This document shows positions 22,856-34,232 of a DNA stretch of 64,000 bases, one piece after another. This DNA comes from Lunularia cruciata. Lineage: Eukaryota > Streptophyta > Marchantiopsida > Lunulariales > Lunulariaceae. A model generated the notes under the pieces. That model saw nothing but the letters and a program-made list of their open reading frames with translations. It was not told the DNA's origin and ran no database searches. Both the position numbers and the translations under genes were made by a program. The stretch lies in contig OX419756.1 in the NCBI GenBank assembly GCA_948567375.1, forward strand, positions 69,578,333 to 69,642,332, written 5' to 3'. Within the stretch, counting starts at the first letter, position 1. Each line of letters opens with the position of its first letter.

Positions 22856-25266
22856 TGGGACTTGAGTTTTACAAACATGTCATTGCTAGAAGAAATCTGA
22901 AAATACTCATGCACAATAGGAAAGTTATAAAGAGCCAACCTTGTTACATGGATAGAAGACCATTGGCAACAAGTCTTAGGGGAAAAGTGCATGTCATTTG
23001 GTCTACATTGATACTCCTCACCGTAGACCAAGTAAGAGTTTGAAGGCCAGGATAGACTATGTGTTTGTTGGAGGGAAGTCTACTAATTTGTATAAGATAG
23101 AATGTCTCAAGAATCCCATCCTATACAATGGAATTATTCATGAAGTGCTGCAATCAAAACAAACCTCAACCAACCCATTTTCTTCCAAATCTTGCACAAA
23201 AGGAAACCTATGAGTTTGGGACGGATGTTTTTTACAAATGAGGAAATGAAATGCAAGAGGACATGGAGCGAGGAGCGTCCATGAATGTAGCACACTTCAC
23301 TATACACATCTACATCTGAATGGGCTTTTCGATGAAAGAAGAGAAGGAGAAATTTCTTGGCTACTTCCATCATTCAGCTTACTTCAATGGACACCCACTT
23401 CAGCCTACTTCAATGGACACCTGGATCTGTTCAAGGAAATCAAAAAATATCACAAGACCAACAAGGAGTACGCTCATACAAAGAAGTTTTTTACCTATCG
23501 AGGTAAAAAGGTACACTCAACCAAGGTCAATGGACACCTGGATCTGTTCAAGGAAATCAAAAAATATCACAAGACCAACAAGGAGTATGCTCATACAAAT
23601 AAGTTTTTTACCTATCAAAGAGTCATACAACACCATTATGATTAGTAAAAAGGTACACTCAACCAAGGTCAAAACCTTGGTTTCCAAGAAATGAAAGCAA
23701 AATCAGGCCATCAAAGTATTTGTTGGATAAAGAAGAAGTTGGAGCTGGGAGGCAAGGTGGAAAACAATCCTCTAGGATTGATGAAGGTCATTCTAACTCC
23801 AAAAAGAAAACCTTACAAAATGAGAACAAGGCAGACAATGATGACTAATTTTTGCACATCTTGTCACTAGATGCTAACAACAAAACCTCAAGAGAATCAA
23901 CAAATGATGATACAAAATGATCACCAACCCTTGAATAAGTAACTAATGACAAAAGGAAACTACCAATGGAGGAAGATGATGATGCTCCCATCACAATTTG
24001 TAACAAAGTACTTGTGTATGTATCTATCTTCCTCTTTGAACATTGCTAGCCTAAGAGTCCTATGGTGAACATTGTGGATGTCATTTTCGGCTTGGGATCA
24101 TTCAAATGAGGTCCTCTTTTGTTTGAGGAATTCAGACACTAGAAGCAAATGCCCATAAATTGAAAGAAGAATATTCCACCATAGGAAACATGGAAGAACA
24201 AGACAAACCCACCATGTAGCCACCAAAATCAAGGATACTTGCCTTCATCTAAACTACAACAATAATTTGATGGTGTGGTTGATGTTGGTCTACTTTATAC
24301 ATGAAATAATGCCAATAATGCCAATGGTGGAACTATTGGAGGAGATTGCACCTTACTACAAAGAGCTTGAACCCATAATTGACAAGCCTGTTAATCTCAT
24401 AAGCACCTTCATGTTAAGACAAGTAAAATGTCCAATGACAAGGCCTTGCTTCATACCAAACTACATAACACCAACAAATGACTTGCAAAGGAGACCACAT
24501 CGTTGCAAGAGAAGGAAAAACTGTTTGAGAAGTTCCAAAAGGAGGAATTAGTATTATGAGAACAACAAAAAGTCATCAATGGTACCTTTAAATAGATGTT
24601 GATGTAGTTCAGAGCAAAGTCATAGAACAATGAGCCCGGCATGAAGAGCAGATTAAGGCACAAGACAAAGAAGTGGTAACTATTGGAACAGAATTGGAGG
24701 TTGCTAAAACAAAGGCAGTTGCTATGGAGGTATGGTACAAGAACCTAAATGAGCGTACAAACCTTCATATGCAAGAATTTATAATGAGCCTAAATGATCA
24801 CAAGATAAGGAGGAGGAAATTAAAACAAAGGTACAAGAGGACCTGAAGTCAAGATTTCAACAAGAATGCAAGAAATTAGTGAACAAGCATATGGGCCCTC
24901 TCACATTCATAGAGCATATGGCAACTCAACTCATAGGCCAGTTTGAACAGATGGCCAATGCCACAATGAGTTGATTGAAGATCATAGACATCAAAATGCA
25001 AATCAAGGCTCTCATGAGGAAGGTCTATATCAATGACCAATTAACAACCATGTCACTCAACTTGTAGAGGCAAAAAAACTCCAAATTCAAAGAGGCACAA
25101 ACAAGTGTTGCTAACGAGGTTGTTAGGCATAGAAAGTAGCTTGGATTTCTCATTCAAATTTGTAAGGACAAGGGTAATTTGTCATTGGTGCTACCAAATT
25201 GAGCTAGATTGAACTCTATGATTAATGACCTCAATGATGCCTAAAAATCAAATCCATGACAAAATT
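22856..25266 (+). pseudogene. Unknown coiled-coil ORF, composite copy 1
   Basis: Not assigned to any family. Pieces in order: GLEFYKHVIARRNLKIL (22859), KEEKEKFLGYFHHSAY (23326), KEIKKYHKTNKEYAHT (twice), KESYNTIMISKKVHSTKVKT (23617). Later comes a Lys/Glu-rich helix-prone part (LLEEIAPYYKELEPIIDKPV near 24330 and on to about 25200). Many stops. The copy at 57020-58904 is collinear and fixes the reading frames. It ends where the chromovirus LTR begins, so it may be the insertion target rather than part of the element. Confidence 0.5.
23408..23670 (+). repeat. Tandem duplication, ~120-bp unit
   Basis: Two near-identical units start TCAATGGACACCTGGATCTG at 23408 and 23527. The first lacks about 25 bases (GAGTCATACAACACCATT region) kept in the second. 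The sister copy at 57100 has a single unit, so this is private to copy 1. Confidence 0.85.
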
Positions 25267-25713
25267 TGTAATGAGCAATCCATCTCATAGTCATTTGCAT
25301 CTCATAGTTTGTTCACACCTTGTAGTTTTTTTGCATCTCATAGTCATATCCAAGACACTTTGTACTTGTAAATAGATCATAGATCTAAGTGTAAATACAA
25401 AATCCAAGTGGAGCCTTATATGACAAACTAAGATGCAACAAACCCAATGAGGTGGAAGTTCCATGTCAAATGTACCCACTTGGAGGTTATATCAAGATAA
25501 AATTAGGATAAGATTAGTGAGGACTAGATGTATTTAGAAGATCTCCAACATTTTGTAGCCATTCTATCTCTTTGGTGGTTAAGTATGAAATGTATACAAG
25601 GATTAAACCCAATGTTTATTGTCTTCATTTGGTGAATATTTTCATTGCATTAAATGAGGTTATACCATCAAGATTTTCAAGTTGGTGTATATGTATGTGT
25701 GTGCTTTATGTAT

Positions 25714-26318
25714 TGTAGTACCATTAGCTAGAAAAATTATTTAGCAGTTAAAATTGACTTGGTAATATCTTGAGGGATGTTATATATGATGGGCTAAAAA
25801 GATCAAATAAAAGTGTCACCTAAAGAGCACTTCCACTAATAGAGTAGAGGTCAAAAACATTGTAAACTTTAGAGCCAATTTTGGAAACCTAAATAGATGA
25901 GTAAGGCCTCAAGAAATAACAGATGTTTCCTCTTTCAAGGAGAAGGTGTTGCCTTTTCCACCCTTGCTTTTTCTCATTAAGAGCTTTCCAATAGTAGTTC
26001 ACCCATGCTTTTTGGAGCTTCCTATATGAAGATTCCTTAAAGATTTCCTCCGGTCCAACTTCTTTGACCACTAAGGACAAGAATCAAGATGTCACTAACA
26101 CATGCAGCTAATCCAAAGGTGGAGCTTGTTGACATATCATCAATCCTTGTATTTGATCCAAGGGTGTAGCTCTCTTTGAGTGTATTCTCTTTGCTATATA
26201 ATAAAGACAAGGTGTTTCTTTCGGGCATCGGAGTATTAAGGGATGACAATGTGTGTTTCTCTTGTGTTTTTTTTTTGTTTTTTTCTCTCAGGGTTCCTCT
26301 TGTCCTCAAAAACTTACA
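25714..26318 (+). mobile_element. Solo LTR S1
   Basis: Starts TGTAGTACC and ends ACTTACA; 605 bp. Target duplication TGTAT (25709-25713) / TGTAA (26319-26323). Its orthologue is at 59312-59911. No internal gag-pol is attached. Confidence 0.85.
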
Positions 26319-26611
26319 TGTAAGAATGTGTGCCTACTTAGTCACTTAATTGTGAGGAATCTTGGCATAAAACATTGGCATGAAAGAATCATTTATGTGG
26401 AACTAGAGGATGGACCTCTAGGTGCTCTACATAGACCATGAACAATATCACTATGGAGTTTCCTATGCCTAGGTATCATTAAGTACTAAAAATTGGATGA
26501 CTAAGTAGTATGAATCATACTAGCCTCTTGTAATGTAGTGCCTTTTAAGAAAAGTAAAACATTATGCTACAATCTTAAATGATAGAGAGATAGGACCCTT
26601 GGGAGATCTGA

Positions 26612-27172
26612 TGTAATGTTTTGAGGAGACAAGAACCACCAAGAGAAACCCAGAATAAGAAACTCAAGGCTTCACATTCAAAAACCGATGCCCTTATGGA
26701 GCACCTTATCTTTATCATATAGCAAAGAGGATTATCTCAAAGGAAGCTCCACCCTTGGACCATATACATTGATTGGTGAGATTTCAGCAAGCTCTACCCT
26801 AGGATTAGTTGCATGCATGGGTGGTATATTGGTTTTGGTCCTAGTTGGTTAGTCAAACAAGCTTTGATTAGAAGGAATATTTTGTGAATATTTTTATAGG
26901 AATCTCAAAATCACATAGGTGAGGTATTGTTGGAAAGACTAACCTTTTCTTTCTTAGAGATAATTTGTATATTTTTGAGGTCTAATTCATCAGTTTAGAT
27001 CTCCAAAATTAATTATGAAAATTTTAGGCTATTTTTAGCTCATATCCTATTAGTAGAAGTATTCTTTCAGTAATATCTCTATCAGATCTACATAGTCCAT
27101 CATATAATATCCTATTAAATATTACCAAGCTAATTTTTATTTTTTGATAATATATCTAGTTATTGTATTACA
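26612..27172 (-). mobile_element. Solo LTR S2
   Basis: Same LTR family as S1 but inverted: TGTAATACAATAACTAG at 27172 reading left, ending at 26612 (rc of TGTAATG). Flanks TCTGA (26607-26611) / TTTGA (27173-27177), one mismatch. Its orthologue is at 60204-60800. Confidence 0.8.
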
Positions 27173-27289
27173 TTTGATGTAAAAGACCGAGATCAAGGAG
27201 AGAAATAAGAAAATGAAAGATCACATTAGGAAACTTGAGTGTGTGAAACTCCAAATGCCTATCATGAGTTTTAGTTTTGATATTTATAA

Positions 27290-27520
27290 AAAGCATTCAA
27301 GGCTCTTGAGAAGTTTCTCAAGAAACTTCCTTGAGCTACTTTCTTGAAATGCAAGCCACGTTAACCAAAAAGCTTCTCAAGAAGCTTCTTTCTAAAAGCC
27401 GCTTACTTGGCATGCAAGCTTACTAATTGAAAGTTTCTAGAAACTATCTATTTGGGATGCAAGCTAAGATAGCCAGGAAGCTTCCCAATAAACTTCCTCC
27501 TAGAAATAACCACTTGGCAT
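27290..27520 (-). promoter_or_regulatory. GAA/TTC palindrome cluster in chromovirus U3 (HSE-like)
   Basis: Several AAGCTTCTCAAGAAGCTTC-like palindromes alternate with GCATGCAAGCT spacers, about 130-360 bases inside the LTR from its 5' end. Alternating GAA and TTC blocks resemble plant heat-shock elements (nGAAnnTTCn). The same array is better preserved at 60916-61169. Confidence 0.5.
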
Positions 27521-27679
27521 GCATGTTACCCAATACGAGGGAGGGTACCAAGGAGCTTCTTGGATACTTCTATAATATTTTAGGCTAATTTGGCCAATTT
27601 TCTACTTTTTAAGCCTCGACTTACTTCATTTCTAAACTCTTCCTTGTTACATATTCTCCCACCGCTAGTTGGTGACATC

Positions 27680-27875
27680 CTTGTTGCCATTGAAGCTTCA
27701 AACTCTTAGATAACCATTTGTGCATTTTTCAAATAAGAAAGAGGCTCCCAAGTGGCAAGGGTTACCCTTTTCATAGGACTTTGTACTATGTATGTTATCA
27801 ACAACCTCGTTGAATGTGGTGATGTGCAAGAATCCCATCAACTTCATACTCTTCATGATCATTGATAGAGATGGG
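27680..27875 (-). pseudogene. Chromovirus chromodomain
   Basis: Reads EYEVDGILAHHHIQRG, then a degenerate core, then LKNAQM and EFEA. The sister copy at 61270-61480 keeps KVVWKGYPLHDAT and FHNAKMAVQEFEA, the classic chromodomain core. Such domains steer integration toward marked chromatin (family knowledge). Confidence 0.7.
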
Positions 27876-28049
27876 ATGAGGAGGAGGAGGAAGGAAGGAC
27901 ACCAGTGGAAAAAGAAGATGGATTAGGAACAAAGGGTTTCAACTTGGAAATATGAAAGGTAGGATGGATGTGCATATGACAAAGCAAGACAAGTTGATAA
28001 GCAATAGGAGAAATGACTTGGGTGACATCAAAGCGTCCTATCCAATTAG

Positions 28050-28965
28050 GAGCAAGTTTATAAACTTGGGTATCAAGTGAGAGAGGTTAGTTACTAGATG
28101 AGAGCATGATCTTATCACAAGCTTGAAAGGTGAAATCATGACAATGGTGGTTTCCATATTGTTTTTGACTATTTTGAGCAACAAGGAGATGGATTTGGCT
28201 TGTTGGAAGGAATGGGATATGGTGATCAAGAAGGTGTAAGAGATGAGATGGAGGAGGAGCAAGAAAATTGTTTGGAACAAGTGGATCTTGGTCAAAATTG
28301 AAGAAGAAAGAAGAGAATCTGGTACTTGCATGTTTGGAATTTTTGTATGCAAACTCTATAGTTGCAAGACATTGATCTCAATTGGTATGGTGAACATTGA
28401 CAAATGCACAAAGCATATCTTCCAATGTGCACTTTGTATGTTCAATTTTTCCATCACTTTGAGGATGATAGGCTATAGACAAAATAAACTTGGTGCCAAG
28501 TATCTAGAAGAGTGTTTGCCAAAATGTTCCAATTAAATTGAGGATCACAATTGGAGACAAGTACATAAGACATCCCATGATGCTTGAAGATAGTATTGTA
28601 ATAGTTTTGTGCCAATGTTGGTGTATCCATGGTATTAAAGGTTGGTGCCAAATGGATTTTCTTACTAAGCTTATCCACAAACACCACTATCATTATGTGA
28701 CCTTGCTTTGTCTTGGGTAAGGATATGATAAGATCTAAGCTCATGTATTCCCATCAAGCAAATGGAATGTGGAGTGGTTGAAAGAGTACACTCAGTTTCT
28801 GGTTGCTAGCCTTTTTATGATGGCAACTCTCACACGAGCGTAAAAACTCTTGAACATCTATTGCCATGTTGGGCCACCACCATTGGCATTGGAGTGTACC
28901 CAAGGTCTTGTCCACACCAATGTGACCAACAATTGGTAAGTCATGGGCTTCTTGGAGGTGCACAA
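28050..28965 (-). pseudogene. Chromovirus integrase
   Basis: Zinc finger region GHIGVDKTLGTLQCQWWWP and CESCHHKKA (28920-28800). Core: SLDLIISLPKTKQGHIMI, VFVDKLSKKIHLAP (about 28740-28640), then HHGMSYVLVSNCDPQFNWN (28590-28530), where the second catalytic Asp reads Asn (SNCDPQF rather than SDRDPxF). Stops lie between the segments. Confidence 0.85.
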
Positions 28966-29269
28966 GTCAAAGATCATCCTTGGCTATAACATATATCTTG
29001 TTCTCATGGAATAGAAGGTCTTCCTTGAAGGACAAGGTGTTTTACTCCTTATTGTTTGTTTAAGATGTTTTGTACCATTTGACAAAAAAGATCTTGTTAT
29101 AGTGCTATTTTGAACTCAATTTGGACCTTGGAGTCAACTCACACAATTGTAATTACCACCATGATGAGAGGAAGAGACTTCAAATCAGGTCATTGTGATA
29201 GGGCATCAGGGATGACATGGAATTTACTGGGTTTTTACTCAAGTTCTATGTCAAACAATTGAATTTGCT

Positions 29270-29600
29270 CCTCCCATCTTTGATGTCAACTCTTCATGTG
29301 TTTCAAATGTAATGTCTTCAACAAGAGTTTATGATTGGTTTGCATGATCACCTATTTTTCCAATAGATAATGCATCCATGCCTTGGTAGCATACACCATT
29401 GCTATTTGTCTCCAATCTTGTGTAGAGTAACTCCTTTTTATAGTGTTTATTCGGCAGGACACAAAGGCAATTGGATATAACCCATCTTGCTACAATGCAA
29501 CTCCAATGGCAAAGTTAGAAGAATTAAAGTCAACCACACAAGGTAGTTGAGTATCATATGGTTGAAGAGTATGTCTTTGAAGACACCATATGTTTTAGCT
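29270..29600 (-). pseudogene. Chromovirus RNase H
   Basis: SNFAIGVAL, then YPIAFVSCRIN, YSTQDWRQIAMVYATKAWM, HYLLE and IMQTNHKLLLKTLHLK. These are the RNase H motifs before the integrase linker. Broken by stops. Confidence 0.75.
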
Positions 29601-29739
29601 TTTAGAATGCTTCTTCATGCTTGGCTGTCTATTGAAAGTTTTTCCCCAAGAGATCGGTCAATGGTGTTGCCATGTGCGTATAATAATGGATGAGCCATCA
29701 GTAAAAACCTGTCAATCCATTAAATGCTTGCACTTTTAT

Positions 29740-30610
29740 GGCATCTTTTGGAGTAGGTAAATCAGTAATGACCTTGATTTTCTCTTCTTCCCTCTTGATC
29801 CTTTCATACGAGATCTTGTGACCCAAGAAGGTAGGTAACTTTGATGACAACTAATGGCACACTTTAATTTCTTGCAATAAAAGTTCTACTGACTTAGTCA
29901 TCTTAGGACTTCTTTCACATGATTTACATGTTCTACCTCCATCTTGCTATAGATAAAAATCTCATCCAAGAACACCACTACATATAAATCCAATAGTCTA
30001 TCCACCACTCAATGCATTTGATCCATGAAGACTACTAGAGCATTAGTGAGCCCAAAAGGTTGAATTTCCCATTCAAAATGCCCATTTCTTGTGCAAAAAG
30101 TAATATTTTGTACATTCTTGTTATCAATAGGGATTTGATAATAGCTGCTGCAAAGATCCAACTTGGAGAATTAGCATGCTCCACTCAATTAATCGAGCAA
30201 GTCATCAATTTGAGGCAAGGGATATGAATTCTTCATTGTTTGTTTATTAAACCCATGGTAATCAATACATAAACAAAGTCCTCCATCCTTATTTGGAACA
30301 AATATTACCCAGGCTCCCCAAGGAGATGTACTAGTCGTATGAAATCCTTCTCCAACAACTTTGTAAGTGCTATTTGCAACTCTTACAATTCTTTTGCCAA
30401 GAGCTGATAGATTGAACTACTCATTGGAATACTCCTTGGCAATAACTCAATCTTGAAGAGCATACCACCATTGGAGTGTAATCCCTTTGGCGGATCATCC
30501 AGAAACATGTCCTCAACCATTGCTTGGTGAGGCTCTTGACACTCCTCAAATTCTCTATGTGCAATCTGCTTGATCCACACCACAAAAATAGATTTATCTT
30601 CCACCAAAGC
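29740..30610 (-). pseudogene. Chromovirus reverse transcriptase
   Basis: [19 protein letters not shown] (about 30460), [19 protein letters not shown] (about 30335), FSKLDLCSSYYQIPI (about 30160), PFGLTNALVVFMDQM (about 30060), then VVFLDEIFIYSK (29970-29935). The active site reads FLDE instead of FLDD, so the second metal-binding Asp is changed. Stops and frameshifts elsewhere. Confidence 0.85.
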
Positions 30611-30620
30611 TTACTCTATA

Positions 30621-31351
30621 GTTGTTTCATTGATACACTTCACATCTAGGGACTTATCTTTCTTCAAAGCCTGCTCTATGGCTGCTTTCAAAACAAACCT
30701 CTCATATTGTGAGTTATCTTCTTTCAAATTTTACTCTATGGTTGCAACCCATCTTCAAAGGTGACTCCATCTGGCAAGAAAGCGAGCAATTGACCTACAA
30801 AAACCAATCTCGGTAATACACCCAATGTTATCCTTCCCTAAATGGAAGGAAAATATCACACTTCAAAGGTGAGGATGATAGCTATACCAAGAAGTTCCTG
30901 ACCAGACATTGGCTATTACCCCCTATATTCCTTAATGTGTCTTCTTTACAAACTTCTCATCTTGGGATTTATTTTCTTTTAACGTTTGCTCTATGGTTAC
31001 TATCTTGACAAATTGAGTATTCTTTGTTGTCTTATTCAAAGGTGCTAGATAACTTAATCTAAAATTCATACCTTGATATTATATTTGAATTTAGTGTCTA
31101 GTGCAATCAAATTGAACCTTATGACATTAAAATGAAGTAAAAAATAATATAAAAATGCCACTACAAATCTCATATATTATAAATACTCATTTCAAATCCT
31201 GAAATATAATAGAATGTGAGATACAGAATTGAAAACTCTTTCTCCATCGATTATAATCAATCTCTTCTCTTTCCAATTACCTAGGGTCGGTTGTCAATTT
31301 CTTGTCTTCCTTGATTTCCATCATCTAATATTGTGTTGATGGTCGTTTGAG
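30621..31351 (-). repeat. Degenerate ~65-bp repeats upstream of the chromovirus RT
   Basis: The phrase TACTCTATGGTTG / TGCTCTATGGCTG recurs at about 30612, 30670, 30731 and 30988, each near a TTATCTT(C/T) tract. On the minus strand they encode a repeated TIEQAL..DKS-type peptide just before RT. From about 31040 the sequence is AT-rich with no gene, up to the peroxidase exon at 31352. Confidence 0.45.
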
Positions 31352-32204
31352 GTCGGAGGTCCTACATGGCTAGTATATTTTGGTCGTAGGGATGGACTTC
31401 TTACCTTGGCTGAGGATGCTAACATCAATCTTCCTTTCCCTGTTTTGAAGTTTGACCTAATAGTGGATACTTTGCCCGCAAAGGGTCCAACGCATGGCTA
31501 GTATATCTTGTTCGGAAGGTCTTGTTTCCTTGGCTGATGATTTTAACATCAATCTTCTTTTCCCTGTTTTGAATTTTGATCTAATGGTCCGCAAAGGGTT
31601 CAACGCAAGAGAAATGATTGTTCTCTCATGTACCACTATCAAACACAGAAGTTTTAGACCTAGTCCTCTTGTTCAATTTCTCTTGGGGACCTGTCAATGT
31701 GAGTCAATGTCCTTCTTTCTCTAATCACATTACTCATATGCTAGGTGTGACGATAAACAAAAATGTCTAATTCCTCTGTGCTATGTATCCTACAATCAGG
31801 CGCTCACACTATTGGCCGAACTACTTGCAATGGTGTTGGCCCTCACATCTACAACTTCACTGGAAGCGACAACGTTAACGAACCCCACTCTAGATGTCGA
31901 ATTCGTGGACATGCTTAAGGAGCTTTGCCCCAAGGGTAACAGGAATAACACTCAGTTCCTTCATTCAACCGCCAGCAGATTCGACAATCCACATTATAAA
32001 AACGTCATATCGAACAAAGGAGAGTTCATAACGGATTCTGCCCTCATCACCAACTCTACAGGTAGAAGTCTCGTGAATGAGTTTTCAATCCGAGGATCGA
32101 CCTGGTTCAATGGGTTCGCAACTGCCATGGTGAGGATGGGCAACCTCGAACCATTCACCGGTTCTGCTGGGGAAATTTGGGAATCATGCCAGTTTATCAA
32201 CTAA
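31352..32204 (+). pseudogene. Class III peroxidase pseudogene, exons 3-4
   Basis: Exon 3 begins after an AG at 31351 (VGGPTWLVYFGRRDG) and is partly duplicated: the block from TGGCTAGTATAT at 31366 restarts at 31496. Exon 4 starts at 31800 after CAG with GAHTIGRTTCNGVGPHIYNF and ends CQFIN-stop at 32204. About 5 bases are missing near 31875 relative to the intact gene, shifting the frame. Exons 1-2 are absent; the left side abuts the composite retroelement. It runs opposite to the intact gene. Confidence 0.9.
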
Positions 32205-32739
32205 TGCCAATTAATCAACTAGTGATCAATTCGATAGGCTAGGATTTACACCGATTCCCAGTCCATAAAGGGGTTCTCTCTCAAATTGAGAGGATCAACA
32301 ATTTTTACGTAGTGAAAAATAAGCCCTACATAAAACGGTGGGAATAGAATTTTACAACTGTGAGATTCAGAGACTATGTGGCCGGCACTGCTACTGTCAA
32401 CGTTGCGACTATAGTACTAATTCGTGATACCTGTTGGATAACTTCAGTAACAGTTTAATAAACCAAGTTGAACGTGTTCTGGAATAAAAAGATTGGTTAG
32501 ACACTGCTCACTATGTAAGTATTCTTGGTACCATGAACCGATACTGCAAAAGTGCGGATTCGTGAGCCTAATTATGGAACGAGGAACATCATATGATCAT
32601 GAATTACGATTCCACAATACATACTCACGAGGGAAGTTTGCAACCATATCCATGATGTACCTATACTACATTACACAGTAATTTGATAAAGATGAAACTT
32701 AAAGTCCACCTTGAAGTGCAAGCTGGACTATCCTAGTAC
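32205..32739. other. 3' flank of peroxidase pseudogene
   Basis: No gene recognised. The first ~100 bases (GGGGTTCTCTCTCAAATTGAGAG) resemble the 3' flank of the intact gene. Confidence 0.4.
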
Positions 32740-34232
32740 AGAAGCCTCCATTCAGACTAACGATACCAATTAAAGGCTAGATCCTGGCATGGGAGGCTTA
32801 TTCCATGTGATGCCCATAGTTATGTTTGAATCCACCTAGGTTTAGTTACTGTTGCAGTTTCTCCACTTCTCGATTGAGCGTCAAATATATGGGTAGTCAG
32901 TGATTCACATCAAAATTATGTTGGCGAGCCTATTTTGACCATGGAAGGAAGCTCCTAATATCTTTCGAGGTAGAGCTCGAAGATGTTACTTTGCACTGTA
33001 CTCGCGAGATGTTTTAATGTCGGACTCCATTGCTTTGTGTACATGGTGAAGACTTGGATCATCTTGGATCACGATGTTTGGACGAGAAATAACTTAGGCT
33101 AGAAATAAGGACATTGTCAAGATCTTGAGATGCTTGTTACGCTTCCAAACCTGTAACATACTTGGAACTATGCGTGAGATATTAGTGCAGTTCATTGATA
33201 CGCTTGAAAGTGACAGTTCTGAGCAACGCCTGTAAATTTCTTCAAGTAGTGCTTATTTACTTCATTCTATCCACTAACTAGAATGGCTATTGAAAGTTAG
33301 CCACTTCTTAGTCAGTACATGGCAGTGCACGTACGGCTGCTTTACAAGCTACACTTCGTTTGACAGATGAGAACTAGGTGAAATGTGCCTCCTGATTACA
33401 ATGTCCGTGAAGTCTATTAGCTCATGGATATTTCATGCTTGTACTGCAGCTGTACAACGATTACGCTTACCTGCTATCATCATCAAATCTTCATATCCTT
33501 ACATTTACGGTTTCTATTGCCTCCTCACAATGGTTCCCACACATATGTTGTCCAAATACCCTTCTAGATAGATTCCCTTCACTTGCGTCAACTTCCTGAC
33601 TCTGACCCACTCTGACTCTCTCCACGCTGATTTCCAAAAATATCGTTACCTCCCTTTCACCTCCTTGACCAAGAAATGATTCAATGTGATTGCAACGTCG
33701 ACATTCTAAATACTCATGCATATTGCATCCAGTATTGTACAGTTCAGATGCGCTCCGGATCCACTTCTTCGACCCGACAATGAACTACGTATATGAGCAA
33801 AACTTTATGGAAGTTCCCATATGCATAACTTGCAGACCTCGACATATTTGTGGTCTTGAGACTCCAGGGGTTTATCCAGTATATATAATAGATTTCAGTT
33901 CCGGTTCCATTGACATCAGTAAGGACCTTTCCTCAGGAAATAATTGAATCTTTCCCCTTTAGAAACCCCGAGGAACTTGAGGTAGATCTCATACTGTCAA
34001 GGCATTTATCATAACAATGACCATATCAGATTCGTTAGCAATGTACAAGTCTCAGATCTAGATGAGAAAAGGGCACGAAATCATTTATTTCTGGAAGTCA
34101 AGTAGATCATGGTTAGCCTTCCCTCCGAGACCATTGACTGGTCAGGGACGTGGCATGAATATCTCTCTGGGTGCATAGCCTCAAGTCCACTGGTAGTTAT
34201 CCAAAAAGTTGAATATATCCCAGAGGCTGAAA
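32740..34232 (+). repeat. Low-copy block shared with 16414-18014
   Basis: Collinear match in the same orientation to the intergenic block left of the copia element. The right edge (CCCAGAGGCTGAAATT, ending 34232) equals the copia insertion point at 18014/18015. No conserved frame across the block. Confidence 0.75.

Larger units (their letters stand above)
25267..27651 (-). mobile_element. Chromovirus 3' LTR carrying two nested solo LTRs
   Basis: Begins TGTAACAAGG at 27651 (minus) right after a purine-rich tract (GGTGGGAGAATA) and ends CTCATTACA at 25267; TGTAA/TTACA are matching LTR ends. Subtracting the two inserted solo LTRs and their target duplications leaves about 1.2 kb. A TATA box (CATATAAGG, minus) lies near 25415-25420. 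The sister LTR at 58905-61236 carries the same two insertions. Confidence 0.75.
23290..29990 (+). repeat. Direct duplication partner of 57020-64000
   Basis: Matched landmarks keep a near-constant offset: KEEKEKF 23326/57037, GTTGATGTTGG 24276/57933, S1/S4, S2/S5, LTR start 27651/61236 (33.6 kb). After the private S6 insertion the offset becomes 34.35 kb (integrase 28963/63316). Order and strand are preserved throughout, so this is one duplicated segment, not independent insertions. Confidence 0.85.
27652..30620 (-). mobile_element. Chromovirus (Ty3/gypsy) pol, composite copy 1
   Basis: Minus-strand order RT (30610-29740), RNase H (about 29600-29270), integrase (about 28965-28050), chromodomain (27875-27680), purine tract, 3' LTR. 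The C-terminal chromodomain and the integrase wording DLIISLPKTKQGHIMIVVFV place it in the chromovirus branch. gag is absent, and the region above 30620 has only degenerate repeats. Stops throughout. Confidence 0.85.

Noticed and set aside
30383..31030. Repeated TCTATGGTTG lines as a separate gene
   Set aside because: They read into the chromovirus polyprotein in the minus direction and have no independent start or domain.
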